DNA from: an uncultured Lachnospiraceae bacterium
GTDB taxonomy: Bacteria; Bacillota; Clostridia; Lachnospirales; Lachnospiraceae
Assembly: GCA_948794795.1 (NCBI GenBank)
Contig: CAQGLR010000004.1
Coordinates: 119,089-183,088 of the forward strand
Direction: 5' to 3'
DNA length: 64,000 bases
The notes under the pieces were generated by a model. It searched no databases. It saw only the letters and a program-made list of their open reading frames with translations, and had not been told where the DNA came from. Positions 37,607 through 46,600 of the stretch are shown here, in pieces. A program made the translations under genes and the position numbers. How positions within the stretch are numbered: the stretch's first letter is position 1; every line of letters starts with the position of its first letter.

Positions 37607-38393
37607 TCATCTGTATTTCTTTGTCTGTGCAAATATTGTCACTCACTGCTGCCAGAAACCCTTTCCTGGCACTCCCATCCTGGAACTGTAATATATCAAC
37701 CCTGTATGCCTCAAGCAGGCCACTGCCACCTATTGAATGATATGGTATCAAAAGCGGGGCATGGTTTCCTGGAAGCCCGATACAGTCTGATAAATCTTTT
37801 GAAATCACTGCTACAGGCTCACCTGTATAAGGGCTCACAAGATGGTTTCCGGTATCATATAAAGCTTTTATTTCTTTTTTCCTTCCATTATGTACCAATG
37901 TAGCATTAACCACGCTTCTGCGCTTTAAATCCTGCCTGGCTATAGATGCCCTTAAGAAACGGAATATTATAAAAAGCATAAAAACGGACACAAGTAAAAA
38001 GAACAAAGAAAACTTCTGGTTTCCTTCCACTTCTGGAAGAATACCACTCTTTGCAGATACCCCTTTTAACATAAACACCATGCCTGCTGCCAGTGCTGAG
38101 AACACTATAAACGAAACAATGCAGTTAAAGAATTCACTTATGCTTCCTGGCCTGTATGCCCACCATACCAGCAGCGCAAGTTCAGCAGCAGCAGATATAA
38201 GCCCTGGAACCTTTAACCCACAATTACTAATATATGTAACAATTACTGGAAATATGGCACAGACAGCAGCCGAAAGCACCCACCTTCTGTTATTGGCAGG
38301 CTCATGTAACCACCAGGCTGTTATATACAGTAAGAACAGATTCATGGTAAAATTAAGAATCCAGTATAAATCTGCATAAAAACAGATTACCAT
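37566..38393 (-). CDS. spoIIGA: Sporulation sigma-E processing peptidase SpoIIGA
   Basis: 275 residues. Five hydrophobic helices (about 1-150) are followed by an aspartic-protease-like domain with ALYDTGNHLVSPYTGEPV, which includes the catalytic D-T-G. It cleaves pro-SigE in the mother cell. The ATG at 38393 follows GAGGTGCAGG. The last 12 codons (from LTSSGKPW on) lie within repeat family C, so the natural C-terminus was probably replaced or extended by the repeat. Confidence 0.93.
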   Translation of the reverse strand: MVICFYADLYWILNFTMNLFLLYITAWWLHEPANNRRWVLSAAVCAIFPVIVTYISNCGLKVPGLISAAAELALLVWWAYRPGSISEFFNCIVSFIVFSALAAGMVFMLKGVSAKSGILPEVEGNQKFSLFFLLVSVFMLFIIFRFLRASIARQDLKRRSVVNATLVHNGRKKEIKALYDTGNHLVSPYTGEPVAVISKDLSDCIGLPGNHAPLLIPYHSIGGSGLLEAYRVDILQFQDGSARKGFLAAVSDNICTDKEIQMILTSSGKPWKDAS

Positions 38394-38460
38394 CCTGCAC
38401 CTCTTTCCTTCTTCAATATTCCATCTGTTTATAGTAAGCTGTTATAATTGCCATAGGTAA

Positions 38461-38493
38461 AGTATACATAAAACCTTGCACGAATAATGTCAA
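38461..38493 (-). promoter_or_regulatory. spoIIG-type promoter with 21-base spacer
   Basis: On the minus strand, perfect TTGACA (38488-38493) and TATACT (38461-38466) are separated by 21 bases, wider than the normal 17. The B. subtilis spoIIG promoter is known for an unusual spacer of about 22 and dependence on Spo0A-P. The spoIIGA start is 68 bases downstream. Confidence 0.7.
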
Positions 38494-38510
38494 AGTATAG
38501 CATACAAAAA

Positions 38511-38552
38511 CAAAAGTCATACTCTGTCTTTCGACAAAATATGACTTTTATT
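38511..38552 (-). terminator. Terminator after the LTA-synthase-family gene, with a Spo0A box in the loop
   Basis: Minus-strand stem AAAAGTCATA/TATGACTTTT is followed by GTTTTTG. Its loop holds TGTCGAA (38530-38536), a perfect Spo0A box, about 80 bases upstream of the predicted spoIIGA start point. One segment therefore seems to end one transcription unit and control the next. Confidence 0.75.
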
Positions 38553-38564
38553 GTATTCTGTATA

Positions 38565-40640
38565 TTACTGCCCCATTCCCATAAAACCTGCTGTCTCATG
38601 GAATAATGAAGTATTTCTGTATAAAACAGGCCTACATACACTTAATGTTACGCCATCATCATCTTTTACCTTTACAACAAATGCATCTGGAACTTCATCA
38701 TATAAGTCTTCCTGTATATCTTCATCCTGCTGCCCTTCAGGTTCCTCTTCTTCCTCTTCAAAATCCAGTTCTTCTGTAACCTTAAGATGCCTTTCATCAA
38801 TCCACTCTGTATCAAGGCTGTCACCATCAAAATATACCTCTGAATAAGGAGTAAAACCAGTTCCTTTAACAATATACCCGTCCCTGGTTTTCTCCACATC
38901 TTTTATAGAGATTTTATCTGTGCCCATCTGTAAAACAGAAGCAGTAAATGGCACTATGCCATTATATGCATAATTATCACCATATAAAAGGTCATATGAA
39001 AGCATAGTAAGACCATCAAGATAACTTTCACTGTCCCATTCTGACTGCTGGTGGTATTTTGTAATAATACCCTCATGTATTCCAAGCAAATCAAATATAT
39101 ATGGATAAAGCTGGTATGAAGCCAAATCTTTCTTATCTTTATTCTTAAGCCCGAAGTTATTCCATGTTACATATTGTGTCTGGTACAGGTCGCCATTCTT
39201 TAACTGTCCTGCTTCAATTTCAAGGCTTGGAAGATGGTCGCCATAAAGTACAAGCATTGTATCCTCATCACGCCTGCTAAGTTCTTCTATAAGCCTTCCA
39301 ACCATACTGTCAACTTCTGCAATCTGGTTTACATAGTAAGTGTACTGCTGTTCCATTCCCTCTGGCGCACCTGTTACAGACAACGGATATACTTTATCTG
39401 TGGCAACATCATATTTACCATGGCTCTGTACTGTAATTCCAAATGTAAAATCTGGTCCTTTTGTTGAATCAAGTGTTTTTATAATTTCATCCACCAGTAT
39501 ATCATCATTAACCCATCCATTATCATTCTCAGTAATGCCATTCATGTACTCCATAGAGGTAAATGTATCAAATCCAAGATTTGAAAATACTATGTTCCTT
39601 CCATAAAATGTTGCATCATTATTATGGACACTGTGGCTTTTATAACCAAGATTTGCAAGGTCATAACAAATGCTTTCAGATGTTTTGCTTTTTAAAACAG
39701 TTTTATATGGGTATTCACATACACCAAAATCATGCTGCCTTATACCTGTAAGCACTTCAAATTCAGTATTTACGGTACCCGCTCCAACTGTTGGCACTGT
39801 TATAAGGCCCGATGCATATTCCTTCTGCAGCGCATGGAATACAGGCAGAGGGTCTTTACTGCACTTAAGACCTTTTACATAATCTGTATCAAAGAAGGAT
39901 TCAAGCTGTATAAATATAATATTTGGCTTCTTTGTATTGTTCTTATTCTCTTTAAATTTGCTAGTTATTGTTTTAACCTGTTCCTCACTATAGCCTTCTG
40001 GCTTTGCTATCCCTGTATCAAGCAGGCTGTTTGTAAAACAGTACACAAAACCATAATTCTCATATGCCTCTGATATATTTGTATAATTAGTTGAAAGTGC
40101 CTGTACAGAACTGCTTGAGCTCTTGATAAACATAATTATAATTGAAACTGTAATTACTGATATGCATGAAAATACAATACGTTTATAGTTCCTGTGTTTA
40201 TGGTAAGGTGCCTTCCTGTAAAGACATGCCATAAGAAACACCACAAGGCATACTGCCACTATAACCATAGCAATGTTCAGTACACTGAAATAATGCCCTG
40301 ATACACTTATTGCACTTTTTATAAGCATAAAATCTACTGCTGAAAAAGGTGTCACCCTGAAATGCAGTATTATAAAATTCACAATTCCAAACAAAAGCCA
40401 TACTACTGATACTGAAACAAATGCAAATATTTCCCGTTTAAAAAACATTGCAAAAGACAGTGTAAAAAGTATAATCAGCGAGTTAAAACAAAAAAGCAGG
40501 GGACTGCCAGCCATATATTCCACGCCTGCCAGCAGTGATTTACGGTTCAGTGATTCTATCACCAGTTCAAGGAGTACTGACACTATCATATAAACAGCAA
40601 TGTGTTTGATAAATGTTTTACTTTCTTTTATTTTTAGCAT
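38565..40640 (-). CDS. LTA synthase family sulfatase-fold membrane enzyme
   Basis: 691 residues. Five N-terminal membrane helices (about 10-175) precede an extracellular sulfatase-like domain: metal-binding E247 in IQLESFF, probable catalytic T289 in GAGTVNTEFE, and YGDHLPSL. The C-terminal part (from about 590) adds a beta-rich segment and an acidic stretch. Such enzymes transfer glycerol phosphate from phosphatidylglycerol to polymers or glycolipids. It lies downstream of the exporter genes and has its own terminator. The exact acceptor is unknown. Confidence 0.87.
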   Translation of the reverse strand: MLKIKESKTFIKHIAVYMIVSVLLELVIESLNRKSLLAGVEYMAGSPLLFCFNSLIILFTLSFAMFFKREIFAFVSVSVVWLLFGIVNFIILHFRVTPFSAVDFMLIKSAISVSGHYFSVLNIAMVIVAVCLVVFLMACLYRKAPYHKHRNYKRIVFSCISVITVSIIIMFIKSSSSSVQALSTNYTNISEAYENYGFVYCFTNSLLDTGIAKPEGYSEEQVKTITSKFKENKNNTKKPNIIFIQLESFFDTDYVKGLKCSKDPLPVFHALQKEYASGLITVPTVGAGTVNTEFEVLTGIRQHDFGVCEYPYKTVLKSKTSESICYDLANLGYKSHSVHNNDATFYGRNIVFSNLGFDTFTSMEYMNGITENDNGWVNDDILVDEIIKTLDSTKGPDFTFGITVQSHGKYDVATDKVYPLSVTGAPEGMEQQYTYYVNQIAEVDSMVGRLIEELSRRDEDTMLVLYGDHLPSLEIEAGQLKNGDLYQTQYVTWNNFGLKNKDKKDLASYQLYPYIFDLLGIHEGIITKYHQQSEWDSESYLDGLTMLSYDLLYGDNYAYNGIVPFTASVLQMGTDKISIKDVEKTRDGYIVKGTGFTPYSEVYFDGDSLDTEWIDERHLKVTEELDFEEEEEEPEGQQDEDIQEDLYDEVPDAFVVKVKDDDGVTLSVCRPVLYRNTSLFHETAGFMGMGQ

Positions 40641-40828
40641 ATATTAACCTCCAGAAGTGGTACTGCCGTTATCAGATTTTCACGGACAATTATACCACTT
40701 ATAATGAAAAATAAAAGTACAAAATAACTGGAATATTCTTAAGATTTTGTGAACACTCTGTCTAATGCCTGGTCTGGTGGAATATATAATTTATTGGAAG
40801 TACAAACCATGGGAAATTGCTTTTAAAC

Positions 40829-41048
40829 CATCAAACTGCACAAAGATTATATTACTCTGGCAAATCCCAAATGTTTTACCATAAGGCAGGTGTTTGGGGC
40901 GCTGGTGCTTAAGCCACGTCTTAAATGTTTCGCAGAAACATTGGGGCTTTATGCACCACTGCGTATCCCATCCAAGCAAGAGCGTGCTGCCTGGGGTAAA
41001 ATTTTGGAATTGCCAGAGCCACATAATTTGTGCAATTTTTAATTTCCA
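40829..41048. repeat. Foldback element family R, copy between exporter ATPase and LTA-synthase-family gene
   Basis: The ends TGCACAAAGATTAT and ACATAATTTGTGCA are inverted. Arms CTCTGGCAAATCCC and GGAATTGCCAGAGCC pair, and the centre GGGGCGCTGGTGCTTAAG / CTTTATGCACCACTGCG carries a short TGTTTCGCAGAAACA cap. It ends nine bases from the ATPase stop. 40641-40828 holds no gene. Confidence 0.85.
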
Positions 41049-41056
41049 GACACGTC

Positions 41057-41797
41057 CTAGCCTGTCATATTCTTGTATATTCTTGCAACCTTTTCCACAG
41101 GCCCATGTGCAACAAGCCTGCCGCTGTCAAGTATAACAGCCTTGTCGCAGAGCCTCTGCACCTGTTCAAGTGAATGTGACACAAACAGCACCGTAACTCC
41201 TCTGTCAAACATGCTCATAATCTTTTTTTCACATTTAGAGCGGAACCTTTTATCACCTACAGACAGCACTTCATCAAGAATAAGTATATCTGGCTCAACT
41301 ATTGTTGCTATTGAAAAACCCAGCCTTGACTTCATTCCTGATGAATAATTCTTAATAGGGACTTCAATAAACTCACCAAGCCCTGAAAAGTCCGCTATTT
41401 CATCAAACTTTTCATCCAGGAAGTCCTTGCTGTATCCAAGTACAGCACCATATAAATAAATATTTTCCCTGCCTGTATACTGCGGGCTGAACCCCGCACC
41501 AAGTTCAAGCAGCGGGGCAACTATTCCCCTGGTCTGCACTTTGCCTTCTGATGGTTTAAGTACACCAGACACCACTTTAAGAAGGGTACTCTTGCCTGAA
41601 CCATTAAATCCAAGCACTCCAAGCCTTTCACCCTTCTTTACTTCAAAATTAATCCCTTTAAGTGCCCAGAATTCATTGTATTTTAAATCACGCTTTAATA
41701 TTTTTATAAAGTATTCTTTCAGGTTATCTACATGTTCCTGGTTTAAGTTAAAACGCATACCAACATCTTTAACACTAATAGCTACATTTTCTTTCAA
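41057..41797 (-). CDS. Polysaccharide/teichoic acid ABC exporter, ATP-binding subunit
   Basis: 246 residues. Walker A GFNGSGKST (63-71), signature YSSGMKSRL, and Walker B LILDEVLSVGD are intact. The sequence is of the TagH/RfbB/KpsT type that pairs with six-helix permeases. It lacks the long C-terminal carbohydrate-binding domain found in some members. The start is TTG at 41797 with AGGAGGG upstream. It is nine bases after the permease gene. Confidence 0.92.
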   Translation of the reverse strand: MKENVAISVKDVGMRFNLNQEHVDNLKEYFIKILKRDLKYNEFWALKGINFEVKKGERLGVLGFNGSGKSTLLKVVSGVLKPSEGKVQTRGIVAPLLELGAGFSPQYTGRENIYLYGAVLGYSKDFLDEKFDEIADFSGLGEFIEVPIKNYSSGMKSRLGFSIATIVEPDILILDEVLSVGDKRFRSKCEKKIMSMFDRGVTVLFVSHSLEQVQRLCDKAVILDSGRLVAHGPVEKVARIYKNMTG

Positions 41798-41806
41798 AAC
41801 ACCCTC

Positions 41807-42592
41807 CTAAACATGCAAGATAAATTTATCCTGGTTCTTATAAAACATTATAGTTCCAGCTACAAGAAATACAACAGCTATCGCTGATGACTTTGCAAAA
41901 TATGACAGGTCCATAGGCTGCCCATATAATACGGCGCGGCGGAAATTAGCTATACACATATATACAGGATTTATATCAAAAATCCATGCATTACCTGTAC
42001 TTGCAACCCTGTCTGTTGAATAAAAAATAGCCGAAGCATACATTATAAGCATTGTAACTACTGACCATATATACTCTATATCCCTGAAAAATACATCCAG
42101 GGTTGCAAGTATAAGGCCTATGCCAAGTGACATTACAAGAAGTATAATTATTGGTATTACTGCCTGTAACATATATATTGTAGGACGTACCCTTAAAACT
42201 GCCCCTACTCCTACAAGCACAACAAGCGATATCAAAAATGTTATAAAATTAGAAATAATTGTTGATATTACATATATATACTTTGGTACATATACTTTCT
42301 TAATCATTGCCGCATTGCCACTGATTGCCTTAAGCCCTGACTTAGTAGAAGAAGAGAAAAATGTAAACAAAAGGCGCCCTGAAAGTATAAATACTGGATA
42401 TGTCCTGTCATCACGCCCAAATAATGTACCAAATACAATAGTAAGCACAATCATTGTAAGCAGTGGTTCAACAAGAGTCCATAAAATACCTAAATATGAA
42501 CGGCGGTATTTTAATTTAATATTCTTTTTCACTAATTCAAATAATAAATATTTGTAATTTACAAAATTCTTTATATATTTTTTTATATCCAT
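41807..42592 (-). CDS. Polysaccharide/teichoic acid ABC exporter, permease subunit
   Basis: 261 residues with about six membrane helices, of the ABC-2 / TagG-RfbA type (LKYRRSYLGILWTLVEPLL motif). The start at 42592 has GGAGAG four bases upstream and gives the family N-terminus; a longer frame to 42685 has no site. Adjacent to the matching ATPase. The exported polymer is unknown. Confidence 0.9.
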   Translation of the reverse strand: MDIKKYIKNFVNYKYLLFELVKKNIKLKYRRSYLGILWTLVEPLLTMIVLTIVFGTLFGRDDRTYPVFILSGRLLFTFFSSSTKSGLKAISGNAAMIKKVYVPKYIYVISTIISNFITFLISLVVLVGVGAVLRVRPTIYMLQAVIPIIILLVMSLGIGLILATLDVFFRDIEYIWSVVTMLIMYASAIFYSTDRVASTGNAWIFDINPVYMCIANFRRAVLYGQPMDLSYFAKSSAIAVVFLVAGTIMFYKNQDKFILHV

Positions 42593-42683
42593 ATTCTCTC
42601 CAGACTGCATTATTCTAAGAATTATTTTACTTCCAATGATTATATCATACACAATTAAAAAGTCAAATAAACATTTTTTTAAC

Positions 42684-42746
42684 AAAAAATAAACACCAGG
42701 GGCATACAGGACTTATTCCAGATGCACCCTGGCAGGTTTATTTTAT
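42684..42746 (-). terminator. Intrinsic terminator after the hybrid histidine kinase gene
   Basis: Minus-strand stem AAATAAAC...CCAGGG / CCCTGG...GTTTATTT with a 22-base loop is followed by TTTTTTG. It lies 12 bases past the kinase stop. Confidence 0.78.
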
Positions 42747-42757
42747 AAAATTAAGTT

Positions 42758-45700
42758 TTAATGTAAAAGGAACTGCTTAAGCACATTTATAAATATATCC
42801 ATATCAAGTGGTTTTGCTATATGTGCATTCATTCCATTCTTTAATGCTGCTTCCTTATCTTCCTCCAGCGCATTGGCAGTCATTGCAATAATAGGCAGGC
42901 TCTTTACATCATTCCTTGCCAGGTTCCTTATAGTCCTTGTTGCCTCATATCCGTTCATAACTGGCATCTGTACATCCATAAGTACAACATCATAATAGTT
43001 TTCTTCTGATGCTTCTACCATTGCAACTGCATCTGTACCATCTGGAGCAGATTCAACAATAAAACCTGCTTCTTCCAGTATTATTTCTGCAATTTCACGG
43101 TTCATTTCAATATCTTCTACAAGAAGCACCCGCTTCCCGCTGAAATCAGCTAATGTCCAAGAAGCAGCCTTTTCCTCACTGTCAGATAAATTATTAGCTG
43201 CCAGCAAAGCAGATTTTAAATCAGACATAAACAGCGGTTTTGCACAGAATGCGGTTACACCTGCTTCCTTTGCTTCATCTTCAATATCTGTCCAGTCATA
43301 TGCAGTAAGTATAATAATAGGTGCATCTTTGCCTGCTACACTGCGTATTCTTCTTGCTGTTTCCACACCACTTGTTTCTGGCATCTGCCAGTCTATAATA
43401 TAAGTATGGTAAGGGTCTCCCTCTTCATTAGCAGATTTGGCACGGTAAACCGCCTCCCTGCCAGATGTTGTCCATTCAGAACGCATACCTATATGCTTTA
43501 ACATTTTACTTACACTGTCACATACATTAAAATCATCATCTACAACCAGCGCCCTGAGCCCGTCAAGTTCTTTTAACTGTTCTGAATTCTTCTCAACATC
43601 CTGGAGTTTTAACGTAAGTCCTACAGTAAATTCACTTCCTTTTCCAGTTTCACTTTTTACGCTTATTGTACCATTCATCATTTCAACAATATTTCTTGTA
43701 ATAGCCATTCCAAGGCCTGTACCTTGTATACCTGTCCTGGTTGTACTTGACTCACGCTCAAATGGCTCAAAAATATGCTCAACAAATTCCTGTGACATAC
43801 CTATGCCATTATCTTTAATAATAAATATATAATCACCATAACCATGGCGGAATGTAGTTTTCTGCATAATGCGGAATGAAATAGACCCACCTGTCGGTGT
43901 ATATTTTACAGCATTGCTTAACAAGTTAATAAATACCTGGCTCATCTTTAATGAGTCAGCTATAACATCCTCATTAGTAACTTCAAAAGTATCAATAAAC
44001 AGTTCAAGCTGTTTTGCCTTTACCTGTGGCTGTATAATATTTACCAGGTTATGCATAAGTTCAGAAATATTACATTCCTGTTCTTTAATCTGCACCTTTC
44101 CGCTTTCAATCCTGCTCATATCAAGGATATCATTAATAAGGCTAAGCAGGTGGTTGCTTGATGAAAGCACTTTATGCAGGCACTCCCTTACCTGGTCTTT
44201 ATTATCAATATGGCTTACGGCTATTGTTGTAAAACCAATAATAGCATTCATTGGTGTACGTATATCATGGGACATATTAGAGAGGAATGTAGTCTTTGCC
44301 TTATTGGCATGCTGTGCCTGCATAAGGGCATCCTGCAGTGCCTGTGTCTGTTCCATCTGCCTCTTTACACTGCCTGTAATCTCTTTTATTACTACCATAA
44401 CCATAATATCATCTGTACCAGAATCACGTGTCATAATAAATGACTGGCGCACACAGATTTTCTCCCCAAATGAATCCTGGTTCCAGTATTCAAAAACCAC
44501 CTCTGCTTCGCCCTGTTCAAAACGTTCTTCAAGTTTCTTTAAATCTGCGACAGAACAATACTCCTGCATAGATTCTTCTGAAACAAACTTCTTCCAGCGT
44601 TCAAGCCATTCAGAAGCTTTACATGGTGCTGTAAGCCCTGTTTTCTCAAGAAGTGATATCTGTCTGCCATCTGCCACACGTATAATATCTTCCTCAATAG
44701 AATCCTGTGTAAGGTTAAAGTCAAATGTACAAATAGAATTGGATGTAATTGCTATACGGTACTGTCTTTCCTTACGGCTTGCAAGTGACATTTCTGCTTC
44801 AATACGCAGCTCTTTTTCCTTTACCTCTGTAATATCCTGGCGTATAAACAGAACTTTACACGCCTTTCCATTTTTTCTCTCCAGGCAAATAATATTAAGG
44901 TGTTCCCATTCTATATCCCCATCACATAATACATGTCTTTCATAGAGCAGGTCATCATGGTTTTCCATTTCTGCAATAAGGGAATTAATACCAGACTGCT
45001 CTTTAAACTCCTGCCTGTCATCTTCTTCTATAAGTATTGAACACAAGTAATTACTCAAATCCTCATACATGCCATTTCTTGCAAGCCCGCTGTCTTTTGG
45101 CATTGTACCTGCAAGATAATGGTATGTACCTGTTTCAAAATCTACCATTGCAAAACGGGAAAAAAGTATATTAATACCATTTATAATATATCCCATTTCC
45201 CTGTTCTCATGTTCTAACAGCTTCTTTTTACGCTCTGCACGTACTACAAGTATAATAATATAAACAACAAATAACCCAATCAGCATAATTTCCAGGCGTA
45301 TTCCTGTACGGTTTGCATTATTTACCATTCTTTGTGTTACACTTTTTGGAAATACCTGTACAAGCACGTAGCCACTGTCTGGAATATGCAACACACAAAA
45401 ATTATCTGTCTTGCTGCCAGCACCACAAGTAAATACACCTTCACTGCCATTCTTAAATATTTCACGGACATTGTCTGCTGTATCTTTGTCAAGAGTGCCA
45501 GAATCTTCTAAAATAAAGGCAAGGTCTTCTTTATACATTTTATGGCTGGAACTGGCAATTACCATTCCGTCTGGCATACATAAAAATACACCTGCTTCTT
45601 CACCAAAATAGGAAGTATCAAGCATATCCTGCAGGTATACATCTGCCAGGTATGCTCCCCTTAACACTCCTATTATTTCACCCTCAAACATTAGTGGTGT

Positions 45701-46153
45701 ATAAAAACCAACCATTGTTTCATTAGAAAAATTTGAATTAAATACAACAGATATGCCACTCTCACCTTTTATGCCATTTTGGTAATAGTCATACTGCGTC
45801 TGGCTGGCAGTACGGCCATCTGATGCATAAGTAGTTCCTTCCAGGTCTGTGAAACGGAGTACATCAAACATGGAGTTGCTTTCCATTTCTTTTAGCATTT
45901 GTGAAGTTACTACTGGTTCTTCCAGGCTTTTACTTATAAAGTATGAATAAGTCTTGATTAAATCCAATGCATTATTAAACTCATCATTTATCTGGACAGC
46001 TTTAAGACGTGCTGAATCTGCAGCATAATTTTTATTCTGCTCATTTATACGTTCCCTGTTTTGTACAGTATACCAGTAAAATAAAATAAACATAGCTCCT
46101 AGAAGAAAAACTACATAAATAATATCCTGTACTGGCTTCTTCTTTCCCTTCAT
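42758..46153 (-). CDS. Hybrid sensor histidine kinase with two receiver domains
   Basis: 1131 residues. A membrane helix (about 11-30) is followed by an extracellular Cache-like sensor (35-280) and a second helix (287-305). PAS-like regions (about 320-600), HisKA with H629 in SHDIRTP, HATPase_c (N747, DNGIGM at 781-786) come next, then two receivers with phospho-Asp D921 and D1060. No DNA-binding output domain is present, so signalling to a partner or phosphorelay is likely. A promoter TTGATT-17-TATAAT lies upstream. The ligand is unknown. Confidence 0.94.
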   Translation of the reverse strand: MKGKKKPVQDIIYVVFLLGAMFILFYWYTVQNRERINEQNKNYAADSARLKAVQINDEFNNALDLIKTYSYFISKSLEEPVVTSQMLKEMESNSMFDVLRFTDLEGTTYASDGRTASQTQYDYYQNGIKGESGISVVFNSNFSNETMVGFYTPLMFEGEIIGVLRGAYLADVYLQDMLDTSYFGEEAGVFLCMPDGMVIASSSHKMYKEDLAFILEDSGTLDKDTADNVREIFKNGSEGVFTCGAGSKTDNFCVLHIPDSGYVLVQVFPKSVTQRMVNNANRTGIRLEIMLIGLFVVYIIILVVRAERKKKLLEHENREMGYIINGINILFSRFAMVDFETGTYHYLAGTMPKDSGLARNGMYEDLSNYLCSILIEEDDRQEFKEQSGINSLIAEMENHDDLLYERHVLCDGDIEWEHLNIICLERKNGKACKVLFIRQDITEVKEKELRIEAEMSLASRKERQYRIAITSNSICTFDFNLTQDSIEEDIIRVADGRQISLLEKTGLTAPCKASEWLERWKKFVSEESMQEYCSVADLKKLEERFEQGEAEVVFEYWNQDSFGEKICVRQSFIMTRDSGTDDIMVMVVIKEITGSVKRQMEQTQALQDALMQAQHANKAKTTFLSNMSHDIRTPMNAIIGFTTIAVSHIDNKDQVRECLHKVLSSSNHLLSLINDILDMSRIESGKVQIKEQECNISELMHNLVNIIQPQVKAKQLELFIDTFEVTNEDVIADSLKMSQVFINLLSNAVKYTPTGGSISFRIMQKTTFRHGYGDYIFIIKDNGIGMSQEFVEHIFEPFERESSTTRTGIQGTGLGMAITRNIVEMMNGTISVKSETGKGSEFTVGLTLKLQDVEKNSEQLKELDGLRALVVDDDFNVCDSVSKMLKHIGMRSEWTTSGREAVYRAKSANEEGDPYHTYIIDWQMPETSGVETARRIRSVAGKDAPIIILTAYDWTDIEDEAKEAGVTAFCAKPLFMSDLKSALLAANNLSDSEEKAASWTLADFSGKRVLLVEDIEMNREIAEIILEEAGFIVESAPDGTDAVAMVEASEENYYDVVLMDVQMPVMNGYEATRTIRNLARNDVKSLPIIAMTANALEEDKEAALKNGMNAHIAKPLDMDIFINVLKQFLLH

Positions 46154-46206
46154 CAGGTATCCTCCCTAATTAAAAACTTCATCCTTAATTAATATGTGTT
46201 TATGAC

Positions 46207-46235
46207 ATTATACTACCGTATTCTTTACAAATCAA
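46207..46235 (-). promoter_or_regulatory. Sigma-A-type promoter of the hybrid kinase gene
   Basis: On the minus strand, TTGATT (46230-46235) and TATAAT (46207-46212) have a 17-base spacer. The kinase start is 54 bases downstream of the -10 box. Confidence 0.7.
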
Positions 46236-46266
46236 TATTATGCAGTAAAGCTATGGATAAATACAT

Positions 46267-46305
46267 AATCCAAATATCCAGCATCAAGCTATGGGTATTT
46301 GGATT
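46267..46305. promoter_or_regulatory. Inverted repeat between divergent kinase and xylanase promoters
   Basis: AATCCAAATA and TATTTGGATT form a perfect 10-bp dyad 19 bases apart. There is no T-run on either side, so an operator is more likely than a terminator. It lies between two divergent promoters. Confidence 0.4.
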
Positions 46306-46363
46306 GCAAAATATTAATAGTTTATCCGCTTGTATATTTATCATTAGACTATAAAACTAACAG

Positions 46364-46392
46364 TTGCTATAAAATAATTTTTTTGTTATAAT
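46364..46392 (+). promoter_or_regulatory. Sigma-A-type promoter of the xylanase gene
   Basis: TTGCTA (46364-46369) and TATAAT (46387-46392) are spaced by 17 bases. The predicted leader to the start codon is about 200 bases long; 46400-46590 contains small stems such as GTGCCTGCTGGCAC but no recognised riboswitch. Confidence 0.68.
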
Positions 46393-46600
46393 GTATTTAA
46401 TACATAAACATTAACAACTATATATATATCTTTGCCAGAAAATATTATACAAGAACCAAAAAAGTGTCTGGCAGTGCCTGCTGGCACCTTAAAGATATCT
46501 GCTTTTTGCTGGGTCTGGAACTGTTATGTTATTCTGGGAAGAGGTGATGTATTTAATAATTGTTTTATAACAAATATAATGAAAGAAAGGAGAACAAAAT

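Noticed and set aside
46400..46600. Possible riboswitch in the xylanase leader
   Set aside because: The leader is long and has small stems, but no conserved core of a known riboswitch class could be found.
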